A stretch of 64,000 nucleotides of DNA from Lentzea guizhouensis (GTDB taxonomy: Bacteria > Actinomycetota > Actinomycetes > Mycobacteriales > Pseudonocardiaceae), in contig NZ_CP016793.1 in the NCBI RefSeq assembly GCF_001701025.1, positions 2,418,001-2,482,000 on the forward strand. Direction: 5' to 3'. Under the pieces are notes generated by a model that did not search any database, had not been told where the DNA came from, and worked only from the letters and a program-made list of their open reading frames with translations. The position numbers and the translations under genes are program-made. This document shows, one piece after another, positions 51,572 to 59,844 of the stretch; the first letter of the stretch is position 1, and each line of letters begins with the position of its first letter.

Positions 51572-52675
51572 ATGGCGCGGTCGATGCATGTGCGACGTCC
51601 GGCGACGCTGGCCTCTCTGGCCGCTGAGCTGGGCGTTTCCCGGACAACGGTGTCCAACGCCTACAACCGGCCCGACCAGCTCTCGCCCGAGCTGCGTCGC
51701 CGGGTGTTGGACACGGCCCGAAGGCTGGGTTATCCCGGCCCGGATCCTGTGGCGCGCTCGTTGCGCACGCGCAAGGCCGGGGCGGTGGGACTGTTGCTCA
51801 CCGAGAACCTCTCCTACGCGTTCCGCGACCCGGCCGCGATCGGGTTCCTCGAAGGTCTCGCCCTGGCGTGCGAGGACGCCGGCACCGGCCTGCTGCTGGT
51901 GCCCGCGAACCCGGAACGCGAGGACGTCGCCTCCGTGCACCGCGCCGGCGTCGACGGCTTCGTCGTCTACTCGGTGCCCGACGACGACCCGCACCTGGCC
52001 GCCGTGCTGGAGCGCCCGGTCCCGACCGTCGTCTGCGACCAGCCCGACCTCGGCACCGTCGACCGCGTGGGCATCGACGACCGCGGCGCCATGTACGAGC
52101 TCGCCAAGCACCTGATCGGCCTGGGCCACCGCCGCGTCGGCGTGGTGTGCATGCGCCTGGCCCGCGACCGCAACGACGGCTTCGTGACGCCGGACCGGCA
52201 GCACGCCGCGCACTTCCACGTGCAGCGCAACCGCCTGTCCGGGCTGGCCGAGGCGTTCAGCGAGGCGGGCGTGGACTGGTCGCAGGTGCCCGTCGTCGAG
52301 CGCTTCGACCACAACACCTCCTCCGGCGCGTCGGGTGCCGCGCAGGTGCTGGACCGCGACCCGCAGATCACGGCGTTGATCTGCACGTCCGACGTGCTGG
52401 CCCTGGGTGCGATGACCGAGGCGGGGCGGCGGGGCCTGCGGGTGCCGCACGACCTGACCGTGACCGGGTTCGACGGCATCCGCGCCGCCGAGGAGGCTGG
52501 GCTCACGACGGTCCGCCAGCCGGTGCTGGAGAAGGGCAGGGCGGCGGGCAAGCTGCTGCTCGACGCGCACGAGCGGACGCGGCCGCGGTCGGTCAACCTG
52601 GCGACCGAGCTGATCATCGGCAAGACCTCGGGACCGCCGCGCGGTGGTGCCGAGGAGCGCTGGTTCGGCCCCTGA
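51572..52675 (+). CDS. LacI-family transcriptional regulator
   Basis: This 367-residue regulator has helix-turn-helix residues at about 9-30 (TLASLAAELGVSRTTVSNAY) and a sugar-binding core (AVGLLLTENLSYAFRDP, GVDGFVVYSVPDDDPHL, ICTSDVLALGAMTEAG, VTGFDGIRAAEEAGL). The ATG at 51572 has TACGGT six bases upstream and no ribosome site, suggesting a leaderless mRNA. It is close to the first LacI gene but differs in the recognition helix, so it probably reads another operator; the GTAAGCGCTTAC sites at the msiK-like gene are candidates. Confidence 0.9.
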   Translation: MARSMHVRRPATLASLAAELGVSRTTVSNAYNRPDQLSPELRRRVLDTARRLGYPGPDPVARSLRTRKAGAVGLLLTENLSYAFRDPAAIGFLEGLALACEDAGTGLLLVPANPEREDVASVHRAGVDGFVVYSVPDDDPHLAAVLERPVPTVVCDQPDLGTVDRVGIDDRGAMYELAKHLIGLGHRRVGVVCMRLARDRNDGFVTPDRQHAAHFHVQRNRLSGLAEAFSEAGVDWSQVPVVERFDHNTSSGASGAAQVLDRDPQITALICTSDVLALGAMTEAGRRGLRVPHDLTVTGFDGIRAAEEAGLTTVRQPVLEKGRAAGKLLLDAHERTRPRSVNLATELIIGKTSGPPRGGAEERWFGP

Positions 52676-52688
52676 TCGGTTCGCGGGA

Positions 52689-53354
52689 TCAGTTCCCGAG
52701 CCGGAACACGGTGGGCTGGCTGGACTTCCCGGCCAGCTTCGCCACCAGCAGGTAGTCCCCCGCCCCCAGCCGGGTGTGCGCGCCGCACCCCGGCTTCGAG
52801 GTCGAGCCGGCCCACCTCGTGCCGAAGGTGAAGATCTCCTTCGGCGCGAGCACCCGCATCTCCTTGCCGACCGCGGCCAGGCAGTGGTTGCTCGACCACA
52901 GCACCGTGGCGCCGTCGGCGGTGAGCACGGTCAGCTCGCGGTGCTCGCGGCCGATGTCCTTGATGCACGGCGCCTCGCCGTTGTTCGCCACGTCCATCGA
53001 CAGCTCCGCCTGCTCACCGAGGGTGTAGGAGGCCTTGCCGACCTTCGCGACCACGCCGATCACGTCGTCGGGGCACGGCTGCGGCGGGCCGGGAGGCGGT
53101 GGCGGTGGGGGCGGCGGGGTCGTGGCGGCCGGCGAGGTCGTCGAGGACGCCGGGCCCGTCTCGGACATCGTGGGCGGCGGGGTGGAGGAGGAGGCCGCGG
53201 CCGCGTTGGTGGGCTGGGCCGGCTGGTCGGAACCGGAGCCGAAGAGGCCGATGACCCAGATCAGGACCAGCAGTGTGACCAGGGCGGCACCGATCGCGGC
53301 GATGCGGCGGCGCCAGTACACCGACGACGGGAGCGGTCCTGTGGGCTCGGTCAC
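52689..53354 (-). CDS. Membrane-anchored Pro/Thr-rich exported protein (Rv3587c-like)
   Basis: The 221-residue protein has a short cytoplasmic N-terminus, one membrane helix (about residues 16-40), a Ser/Thr/Pro linker with a run of prolines (about 45-95), and a beta-sandwich-like exported domain with four cysteines (QPCPDDVIGVVAK, SMDVANNGEAPC, SNHCLAAVG, SKPGCGAHT). By position next to canB and mutY it corresponds to M. tuberculosis Rv3587c. The function is unknown. The GTG at 53354 has TACGTT six bases upstream. Confidence 0.7.
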   Translation of the reverse strand: MTEPTGPLPSSVYWRRRIAAIGAALVTLLVLIWVIGLFGSGSDQPAQPTNAAAASSSTPPPTMSETGPASSTTSPAATTPPPPPPPPPGPPQPCPDDVIGVVAKVGKASYTLGEQAELSMDVANNGEAPCIKDIGREHRELTVLTADGATVLWSSNHCLAAVGKEMRVLAPKEIFTFGTRWAGSTSKPGCGAHTRLGAGDYLLVAKLAGKSSQPTVFRLGN

Positions 53355-53390
53355 GGCCCGAACGTAACGGGAGTCGGTGGAATCGAGGCG

Positions 53391-53402
53391 TAGGCGAGCC
53401 TA
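53391..53402. promoter_or_regulatory. TAGGC-GA-GCCTA palindrome, weak iron-box candidate
   Basis: TAGGCGAGCCTA is a perfect inverted repeat 37 bases before the start of the Rv3587c-like gene. Its core resembles the DtxR/IdeR site at 2559 but with shorter arms. It could also lie upstream of canB. Confidence 0.3.
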
Positions 53403-53505
53403 GCTCGATCCGGTGAACGTGATATGGAGCGGAAACCTCTTGTGAACGCGGGCTAACTCAAGTTCCATCGGGCGGGGGTCCGCCGGTAGGCCATGGAGGT
53501 GTGTC

Positions 53506-54018
53506 ATGACCGCGATCGACGAGCTGCTCAAGCGGAACTACGAGCTCGGGAACGTGGTTCCCGGAGATCGTTCGTCCGCGAAGCCGTCCCTGCAGGTGGC
53601 AATCCTGACCTGCATGGACTCGCGCATCCGGGTGTTCGAGATCTTCGGTTTGAAGCAGGGTGAGGCGCACGTGCTGCGCAACGCGGGCGGTGTCGTCACC
53701 GACGACATGATCCGCTCGCTGGCGCTGAGCCAGCGCAAGCTGGGCACGCGTGAGGTGCTGCTGGTCCACCACACGAACTGCGGCCTCGAGATGGTGACCG
53801 AGGACGACTTCAAGGACGAGCTGGAGGCCGACACCGGTCTGCGGCCGACCTGGGCCGTCGAGGCGTTCAAGGTCGTGGAGCAGAGCGTGCGCGGTTCGAT
53901 GGCCCGTCTTCGCCGCAGCCCGTTCATCCCGCACACGGACAAGATCCGCGGGTTCGTCTACGACGTGCACACCGGCGAGCTGCGCGAGGTCGACGCCGCG
54001 GAGACCGCCGCCGCCTGA
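53506..54018 (+). CDS. canB: Beta-class carbonic anhydrase
   Basis: This 170-residue zinc enzyme interconverts CO2 and bicarbonate. Zinc ligands and the Asp/Arg dyad are seen in CMDSRI (Cys36, Asp38, Arg40) and in HHTNCG (His and Cys). Its length and the NAGGVVTDDMIRSLALSQ motif fit the small actinobacterial beta class (Rv3588c-like). ATG 53506 follows GGAGG. It precedes mutY as in mycobacteria, though here on the same strand as mutY. Confidence 0.9.
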   Translation: MTAIDELLKRNYELGNVVPGDRSSAKPSLQVAILTCMDSRIRVFEIFGLKQGEAHVLRNAGGVVTDDMIRSLALSQRKLGTREVLLVHHTNCGLEMVTEDDFKDELEADTGLRPTWAVEAFKVVEQSVRGSMARLRRSPFIPHTDKIRGFVYDVHTGELREVDAAETAAA

Positions 54019-54025
54019 CGCTGTC

Positions 54026-54076
54026 GCACGCGGGGAGCTTCCGTACTGTCAGAGAGTACGAAAGCTTTCCGCGTGC
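54026..54076. repeat. Dispersed hairpin element, copy 2
   Basis: Arms 54026-54047 and 54055-54076 pair at 21 of 22 positions (two G-T, one mismatch) around GTCAGAG. It is clearly related to the element at 20104-20153, sharing GCACGCGGGGA, CTTCCGT and the ACGAAAGCT half. It sits between canB and mutY and ends just before the mutY -10 element, so it may terminate canB transcription. Confidence 0.85.
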
Positions 54077-54095
54077 GTTTGCGACAATGGCGGCG

Positions 54096-54965
54096 ATGAA
54101 TCACGAGTTGCTGCTGGGCTGGTGGGACACCGCCGCCCGCGACCTGCCGTGGCGCCGTCCCGAGTGCACCGCCTGGGGTGTGCTGATCAGCGAGATCATG
54201 CTGCAGCAGACGCCGGTGAGCCGCGTGGAACCGATCTGGCACGAGTGGCTGGCGAAGTGGCCGGTGCCCAGTGCGATGGCCGCGGCCCCGCAGGGCGAGG
54301 TGCTGCGGATGTGGGGCAAGCTCGGCTACCCGAGGCGCGCGCTGCGGTTGCACGAGGCGGCCACGGCCATTGCGCGCGATCACGGTGATGTCGTGCCGTC
54401 GGACGTGGAGACGCTGGAGTCGTTGCCGGGCATCGGCAGCTACACGGCCCGTGCGGTGGCCACGTTCGCGTACGGGCAGAAGTGCGCCGTCGTGGACACG
54501 AACGTCCGCCGGGTCGTCGCGCGCGCTGTGCACGGTGCGGGCGATGCCGGGCCACCGTCGACGAAGCGCGATCTGCGTGACGTCGAGGCGATCCTGCCGG
54601 AGGACCAGCACGACGCCGCCGTGTTCAGCGCCGCGTTGATGGAGCTCGGCGCGTTGATCTGCACGGCGAGGAACCAGAAGTGCGCCGACTGCCCGCTCTA
54701 CGCCGAGTGCGCGTGGCAGCGCAACGGACGTCCGGCCTACGCGGGACCGGTGAAGAAGGTGCAGCAGTTCGCGGGCACCGACCGGCAGGTGCGGGGCAAG
54801 CTGCTCGACGTGCTGCGCGGCTCCCCCGGCCCGGTGCCGAAGGTCCAGCTCGACCTCGTCTGGAACGACGTCACGCAACGGGAGAAGTGCCTGGTCTCCC
54901 TGCTCGACGACGGCCTGGTGGAGCAGACGCGCGACGGCCTGTTCGCGCTGCCGGGAGAACACTGA
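54096..54965 (+). CDS. mutY: A/G-specific adenine glycosylase MutY
   Basis: MutY removes adenine mispaired with 8-oxoguanine. The 289-residue protein has EIMLQQTPV with the catalytic Glu, a helix-hairpin-helix (LPGIGSYTARAVATFAYG), VVDTNVRRVVAR with the catalytic Asp, and a C-x6-C-x2-C-x5-C iron-sulfur motif beginning CTARNQKCADC. The C-terminal 8-oxoG domain is short, as in mycobacteria. I prefer ATG 54096 to ATG 54087 because GACAAT, seven bases upstream, fits a leaderless -10 and overlaps the earlier ATG. Confidence 0.9.
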   Translation: MNHELLLGWWDTAARDLPWRRPECTAWGVLISEIMLQQTPVSRVEPIWHEWLAKWPVPSAMAAAPQGEVLRMWGKLGYPRRALRLHEAATAIARDHGDVVPSDVETLESLPGIGSYTARAVATFAYGQKCAVVDTNVRRVVARAVHGAGDAGPPSTKRDLRDVEAILPEDQHDAAVFSAALMELGALICTARNQKCADCPLYAECAWQRNGRPAYAGPVKKVQQFAGTDRQVRGKLLDVLRGSPGPVPKVQLDLVWNDVTQREKCLVSLLDDGLVEQTRDGLFALPGEH

Positions 54966-55474
54966 TGCACGCGCTGGTGGCGTTCTTCGACGACGACGCG
55001 GACAAGAAGATCCGCGACCTCCAACGGCGCATCGGCGCGCAGCACGACCACCCGCCGCACCTCACCTACGCCGTGGCCACGACCATCGGCCCCAAGGTGC
55101 GCAAGGAGCTGCGCGAGGACCTCGAACGGCTCTGGCTGCCGGACCTGTGGCTGCACAACCTCAGCACGTTCTCCACGGTCGACAACGTGCTGATGCTCGC
55201 CGCCGTGGTGGACGCCGAGCTGCTCGCCGTCCACTCGGCGATCCACGACGTGCTCGCGGGCAAGGTGAAGAACCCGAACGCCTACTACCTGCCGGGCAGC
55301 TGGGTCCCGCACTGCACGCTCGTGCACGGTGTCGGCGAGGCGGCGATCAAGACCGCGTTCGCCGAGGTCTTCCCCGTCGAGCCGATCCGCGCGAAGGTCC
55401 GCGAGGTGTCGGTCGTGGACACTCAGACCGGCGAGATCGACGTGCTCAAGAAGGCCTCCACGGCACCGCGGTAG
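54965..55474 (+). CDS. 2'-5' RNA ligase/cyclic phosphodiesterase family protein
   Basis: The 169-residue two-histidine phosphoesterase-fold protein has the paired HxT motifs HLT (about residue 36) and HCT (about 119). Family members hydrolyse or form 2',5'-phosphodiester or cyclic phosphate bonds in RNA or nucleotides. The start overlaps the mutY stop by one base. Its last 52 bases overlap the convergent hydrolase gene. Confidence 0.8.
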   Translation: MHALVAFFDDDADKKIRDLQRRIGAQHDHPPHLTYAVATTIGPKVRKELREDLERLWLPDLWLHNLSTFSTVDNVLMLAAVVDAELLAVHSAIHDVLAGKVKNPNAYYLPGSWVPHCTLVHGVGEAAIKTAFAEVFPVEPIRAKVREVSVVDTQTGEIDVLKKASTAPR

Positions 55475-56187
55475 ACCCACGGCGCGGTGGCGTGCACCAA
55501 GTGCCCGGCTTCGGGGACGTAGAGGTACTGCCCGCCGGACAACCGCGCCGCCTCCACCATCTGCTCCGGTAGCTGGCCGCCCTGACCTGCCTCGATGACC
55601 AGCGACGGGCAGCGCACCGCGGCGATCTGCTCCCAGTACGCCCGCGTGCCCCACTCGGCGGCGATCTCGTAGAGGTCGTCCATCGCCGCGATCAGGTGCC
55701 AGCCGTCTTCGCGTTCCTCGAAGTACTCGGCGAACACCGGCGCGCCGAAGAACGACGTCACGTGCGCGAGCGACTGGAACGGCACCGGCCAGGCGTCGAA
55801 GAACCACTTCCACTCGTCGATCGTGCGGCCCCTGTTGTCCGGGGCGAAGTCCTCGACCACAATCGCGCTGACCAGGTCCGGACGGGATGCCGCGAGACAC
55901 CACGCGTGCAGCCCGCCCATGGAGTGCCCGACCACGACAGCGGGCCCGAGGTCGAGCTCCTCGATGGCGCGAGCCGCGTCGGCGACGAAGTCCTCGGTGC
56001 GGAAGGGGCCGCGGTGCGGGTTTCGGCCGTGCCCCCGCGCGTCGATCCCGACCACGCGGCCGTGTGGTGTCAGCCACTGCGCCACGGGCCACCAGGCGGT
56101 GGCCCTGCTCATCAGGCCGTGCAACAGCAGGACGCCTTGACCGGTTCCGCCGAACTCCACCACCGACACGGGGATGATTAAACGCAT
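55423..56187 (-). CDS. Alpha/beta hydrolase
   Basis: This is a 254-residue alpha/beta-fold hydrolase. The oxyanion segment is LLHGLMSRATAWWP, the nucleophile elbow is GHSMGG, and the C-terminal His lies in EAGHLVH; the acidic residue probably lies around LVIEAGQGG. In M. tuberculosis Rv3591c lies here between mutY and mhuD, on the corresponding strand. The ATG at 56187 overlaps the start codon of the divergent peptidase gene. A GTG at 56169 is an alternative. Confidence 0.8.
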   Translation of the reverse strand: MRLIIPVSVVEFGGTGQGVLLLHGLMSRATAWWPVAQWLTPHGRVVGIDARGHGRNPHRGPFRTEDFVADAARAIEELDLGPAVVVGHSMGGLHAWCLAASRPDLVSAIVVEDFAPDNRGRTIDEWKWFFDAWPVPFQSLAHVTSFFGAPVFAEYFEEREDGWHLIAAMDDLYEIAAEWGTRAYWEQIAAVRCPSLVIEAGQGGQLPEQMVEAARLSGGQYLYVPEAGHLVHATAPWVYRGAVEAFLSTSISPV

Positions 56188-57634
56188 GAAGGCCCGTCCG
56201 TACCTCGTCGCCCTCGTGTTGCTGGTGCTCGTCGCCGGTCTGGTGGTCGTGCTGCGCACGCCGACCGGTGACCCGGCCGGGCAGGGGAAGACCTCACCGC
56301 AGGCCGCCGTGGAGGCGGGTGCCGGTGCGGGTGACGCGTACTACCCGACGGACGGCAACAGCGGCTACGACGTCACCCTCTACGACCTGGCGATCAACTA
56401 CGACCCCGGCACGAAGCAGCTGAACGGCGTCGCGACGATCACCGCGACCGCGACGGACGACCTGGCCAGGTTCAACCTCGACCTCGAGGGCCTGACGGTC
56501 AGCGACGTGAAGGTCGGCGGCCAGCCGGCGAAGTTCACGCAGGAGGGCGACCACGAGCTCGTCATCACGCCCTCCGCCCCGGTCGCGAAGGGCAGGCCGT
56601 TCCTCACGCTCGTCACCTACGGCGGCAAGCCGACCACGATCGACGACGCCTCGCTCGGCCGCAGCGGCTGGCAGGTCTCGTCCACCGGCGGGGCGTTCGC
56701 CGCAGGTCAGCCGCACTCCGCGACGACGTGGTTCCCCGCCAACGACACGCCGCGCGACAAGGCCGCGCTCAAGCTCGCCGCGCGCGTCCCGGACGGCTGG
56801 TCGGTCGTCTCCAACGGCGTCGAGGGCACCGGGCTGCGCGGTGACGGCTGGACCACCTACACCTGGCAGGAGGACACCCCGCTGGCGACGTACCTGGTCA
56901 CGGTGGCCATCGACAAGTGGGAGATCGTCCGCTCGCAGCTGCCGGACGGCAAGCCGGTGATCGACGCCTACGCGCCGGGTACGGCCGCGGCGAAGAAGCC
57001 CATCCAGGCCCGGCTGCCCGAGGTGCTCGCGTTGCTGGAGAAGAAGTTCGGCCCGTACCCGCAGCGCGCGGCCGGCAGCATCTGGGTCGCCGACCAGATC
57101 GGGTTCTCGCTGGAGACCCAGACCCGGCCGATCTACGCGGCGTGGGCAGACCTGGAGACCGTCGTGCACGAGAACGCCCACCAGTGGTTCGGCGACTCGG
57201 TGACGTTGCAGAACTGGGCGGACATCTGCCTGAACGAGTGTCTGGCGTCGTACGCGCAGTGGCTGTGGGCCGAGCACGAGGGCGAGAACCTCGACGACCG
57301 CTACCGCCGCGAGATGGAGGACAGGCGCGACAGCTCCCGGTTCTGGTCGCCGAAGCTCTACGACATGGGGCAGGGCAACGAGTTCCGCGGCGTGTACGAC
57401 AAGGGCATCCTCGCGGTGCACGCGCTGCGCAAGCAGGTCGGCGACGAGGTGTTCTTCAAGGCGCTGCAGAACTGGACCGCGCAGCACCGCGACGGCAACG
57501 CGTCCTGGCCGCAGTTCGAGGACCACTTCAAGAAGGCGTCGGGGCAGCAGCTCGACGGGTTCTTCAAGGCGTGGTTCCGCGACTCGGGCATTCCGGAAGA
57601 TCAGTACCTGCTGCCCTCGGCCCTGCGACGCTAG
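56186..57634 (+). CDS. M1-family metallopeptidase, membrane-anchored or exported
   Basis: This zinc aminopeptidase-type protein has about 482 residues. An N-terminal hydrophobic segment (about residues 5-22) exports or anchors it. The zinc motif is HENAH (HExxH) with the third ligand Glu in NECLASY. GFSLETQTRP sits where M1 enzymes carry the GxMEN exopeptidase motif, a known actinobacterial variant. The ATG at 56186 has GATGAT seven bases upstream (leaderless pattern); ATG 56174 is the alternative and would add four residues. It is slightly short but apparently complete. Confidence 0.85.
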   Translation: MKARPYLVALVLLVLVAGLVVVLRTPTGDPAGQGKTSPQAAVEAGAGAGDAYYPTDGNSGYDVTLYDLAINYDPGTKQLNGVATITATATDDLARFNLDLEGLTVSDVKVGGQPAKFTQEGDHELVITPSAPVAKGRPFLTLVTYGGKPTTIDDASLGRSGWQVSSTGGAFAAGQPHSATTWFPANDTPRDKAALKLAARVPDGWSVVSNGVEGTGLRGDGWTTYTWQEDTPLATYLVTVAIDKWEIVRSQLPDGKPVIDAYAPGTAAAKKPIQARLPEVLALLEKKFGPYPQRAAGSIWVADQIGFSLETQTRPIYAAWADLETVVHENAHQWFGDSVTLQNWADICLNECLASYAQWLWAEHEGENLDDRYRREMEDRRDSSRFWSPKLYDMGQGNEFRGVYDKGILAVHALRKQVGDEVFFKALQNWTAQHRDGNASWPQFEDHFKKASGQQLDGFFKAWFRDSGIPEDQYLLPSALRR

Positions 57635-57644
57635 TGTTGGTGCC

Positions 57645-57956
57645 ATGGCAGTCGTGAAGATCAACGCGATCAAGGTCCCCGAAGGCAACGGCCCCGAGCT
57701 GGAGAAGCGCTTCGCCGCCCGGCTCGGTGCGGTCGACAACCAGCCCGGCTTCCTCGGCTTCGAGCTCCTGCGGCCGGTCGCGGGCGAGGACCGCTACTTC
57801 GTCGTCACGCACTGGGAGACGCACGAGGACTTCGTGGCGTGGCGCGACGGCCAGGCCGGCGCCGCAGCGCACGCCGGTGAGCGCGCCAAGCCCGTGGCCT
57901 CCGGTGCCGACCTGCTGGAGTTCGAGGTCGTGCTGGGGAGCAAGCCCCAGCAGTGA
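57645..57956 (+). CDS. mhuD: Haem-degrading monooxygenase, MhuD-like
   Basis: The 103-residue ferredoxin-fold dimer protein has the MhuD pattern VVKINAIKVP, PGFLGFELLRPV, RYFVVTHWE, and AAHAGERAKPVASGADLLEFEVVL. The catalytic residues of mycobacterial MhuD are kept: Asn7, Trp66 and the haem-binding His, here at 76 instead of 75 owing to a one-residue insertion. It would open haem to release iron as mycobilin-type products. TAGTGT lies seven bases before the ATG. It overlaps the sirtuin gene by four bases. Confidence 0.9.
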   Translation: MAVVKINAIKVPEGNGPELEKRFAARLGAVDNQPGFLGFELLRPVAGEDRYFVVTHWETHEDFVAWRDGQAGAAAHAGERAKPVASGADLLEFEVVLGSKPQQ

Positions 57957-58765
57957 CCGCGGACAGCGCCTCCATCGAGAGAGCCGCCGAGCTGATCGCC
58001 GGCGCGGACGCGGTGCTCGTCTGCGCCGGCGCCGGCATCGGCGTCGACTCCGGGCTGCCGGACTTCCGCGGCACCGAGGGCTTCTGGCGGGCCTACCCGC
58101 CGTACGAGCGGCTCGGGCTGAAGTTCGAGGAGATCGCCGACCCGGTGCACTTCGCCGACGACCCCGCGCTGGCGTGGGGTTTCTACGGCCACCGGCTCGC
58201 GCTGTACCGCTCGACCGTGCCGCACGAGGGCTTCGAGGTCCTGCGCTCGTGGGATGCCCGCATCTTCACGTCCAATGTGGACGGTCAGTTCCAGAAGGCC
58301 GGCCTCACCGACGTGGCCGAGGTGCACGGGTCGATCCACCACGCGCAGTGCGTGGAACCGTGCACCGACGACATCTGGGAGTGCTCGTTCGACGTCGCGG
58401 TGGACCCGGAGTCGATGCGCGCGCTCGACCCGTTGCCGACCTGCCCGAACTGCGGCGGCCTGGCCAGGCCCAACATCCTGATGTTCGGCGACTGGGGCTG
58501 GGTGCCGCACCGCAGCCAGGCCCAGCTCGACGAGCTGACGGCGTGGCGGCGGACGCAGCAGCGGCTCGTGGTGGTCGAGATCGGTGCCGGGACCGCGGTG
58601 CCGACCGTGCGGCGGCAGGCGGAGCTCGCCAGTGCCGCCTCCGGTGCGCTGGTCAGGATCAACCCGCGCGAGCCGGAGGTCAGGCACGGCAGGGGCGTCT
58701 CGTTGCCGATGAACGCCCTCGAAGCACTCACGGCACTTCGTGCCGCGATCGGTCGCACGTCCTGA
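57953..58765 (+). CDS. Sir2-family NAD+-dependent protein deacylase
   Basis: The 270-residue sirtuin has the NAD-binding motif GAGIGVDSGLPDFRG, a TSNVDGQ segment (family TQNIDGL), the catalytic His in VHGS, and a zinc site with Cys in HHAQC, VEPC and CPNCGG. It would remove acyl groups from lysines, consuming NAD+. The GTG start overlaps the mhuD stop, so haem degradation and deacylation are co-translated, for no obvious reason. It is convergent with the nuclease-like gene. Confidence 0.9.
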   Translation: MTADSASIERAAELIAGADAVLVCAGAGIGVDSGLPDFRGTEGFWRAYPPYERLGLKFEEIADPVHFADDPALAWGFYGHRLALYRSTVPHEGFEVLRSWDARIFTSNVDGQFQKAGLTDVAEVHGSIHHAQCVEPCTDDIWECSFDVAVDPESMRALDPLPTCPNCGGLARPNILMFGDWGWVPHRSQAQLDELTAWRRTQQRLVVVEIGAGTAVPTVRRQAELASAASGALVRINPREPEVRHGRGVSLPMNALEALTALRAAIGRTS

Positions 58766-58771
58766 GCACGG

Positions 58772-59812
58772 CTAGCGAGGCACCACGAACTGCGTGACCA
58801 GCGCGCGGTGGTCGCTGCCGGGAACGTCGAACACGTCCACCGTGTCGACCGGGCACCGCGGGTCCACCAGCACGTGGTCGATCGTGACCGGCGGCGGCCA
58901 GATCCCGCTCTGGCTCGGCCACGTGTGCACGAGCCCCTTGCCGACCTGGTCCGCGGCGTCGACGTAGCCCTTGTTGAGCAACCGCGTCATGCCGACGTGG
59001 TCGAGGGTGGCGTTGAAGTCGCCGGCGAGCACCCGCATCGAGCCCGTGGAGTCGGGACTCGGCAACCCGGCCAGCTCCCGCTGCCACGCCTCCGGCCCCT
59101 GGTTGACCACCGGCGGCAACGGGTGCACCGACACGACCTCGATGTCCTGCGCCCCCGGCACGTCCACCGACGCCCCGGCCTGCTGCAACGTGCCAGGAGG
59201 CGTGAGATCCCGCTTGGTCAGCGGAAACCTCGACGCGATCCCGGAACCCGACCCGCCCGGCTCGGGGATGAACACCCGGTTCGGCAGCACCTGGTCGAGC
59301 CCGGCGCGTTCGAGGTCCCGCACCATCGCGGGCGACAGCTCCTGCATCGCCAGGATGTCGATCCGGCGGTCCCTGACCTGCCCGACCACGAACTCCGCGT
59401 CCGCCTTGCCGACGAGGAAGTTCGAGGTCATCAACCGGACCTCCTGCCCGACCACGTTCGGCCGCGGGTCCGAGAACGCCCGCGGCACCACGTTCGCGAC
59501 GAGCACGATCGCCACCAGCGTCATCGTCAGCCCGACGACCCACCGCCTGCGCAACAGCGCGAACAACCCGATGAGCAACCCCGCCACCGTCAGGTACGGC
59601 GTCAGGGCCGTGGTGGCGATCATGTGCCGGGTGCCGTCGATGCCCAGCAGCCGCAACAACGCCACCGCCACGAACGCGATGGCGCAGACGACCAGCACGA
59701 ACGTCGTGAAACCGCTCTTGGGCTGCCTCAGCTCGATCCTGGTGTCCACCTGCGGGGGACGGCCGGGAGCACGGTTGCGTTGCCTCCGGGAACTGTCAGA
59801 CCCCTCGCGCAT
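58772..59812 (-). CDS. Membrane-bound endonuclease/exonuclease/phosphatase family protein
   Basis: The 346-residue protein has a basic cytoplasmic N-terminus, three membrane helices (about residues 35-125), and an exported EEP-fold domain with MTSNFLVGKAD, LAMQELSP, LAGDFNATLDH, TIDHVLV and GSDHRALV, the metal- and phosphate-binding motifs of the family. Substrates can be nucleic acid or phospholipids; the exported location favours scavenging or lipid targets. The start is uncertain; ATG 59812 gives the most usual N-terminus. Confidence 0.85.
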   Translation of the reverse strand: MREGSDSSRRQRNRAPGRPPQVDTRIELRQPKSGFTTFVLVVCAIAFVAVALLRLLGIDGTRHMIATTALTPYLTVAGLLIGLFALLRRRWVVGLTMTLVAIVLVANVVPRAFSDPRPNVVGQEVRLMTSNFLVGKADAEFVVGQVRDRRIDILAMQELSPAMVRDLERAGLDQVLPNRVFIPEPGGSGSGIASRFPLTKRDLTPPGTLQQAGASVDVPGAQDIEVVSVHPLPPVVNQGPEAWQRELAGLPSPDSTGSMRVLAGDFNATLDHVGMTRLLNKGYVDAADQVGKGLVHTWPSQSGIWPPPVTIDHVLVDPRCPVDTVDVFDVPGSDHRALVTQFVVPR

Positions 59813-59844
59813 CCTGATCTCAACACCAACTCTTCGGGAGAACA

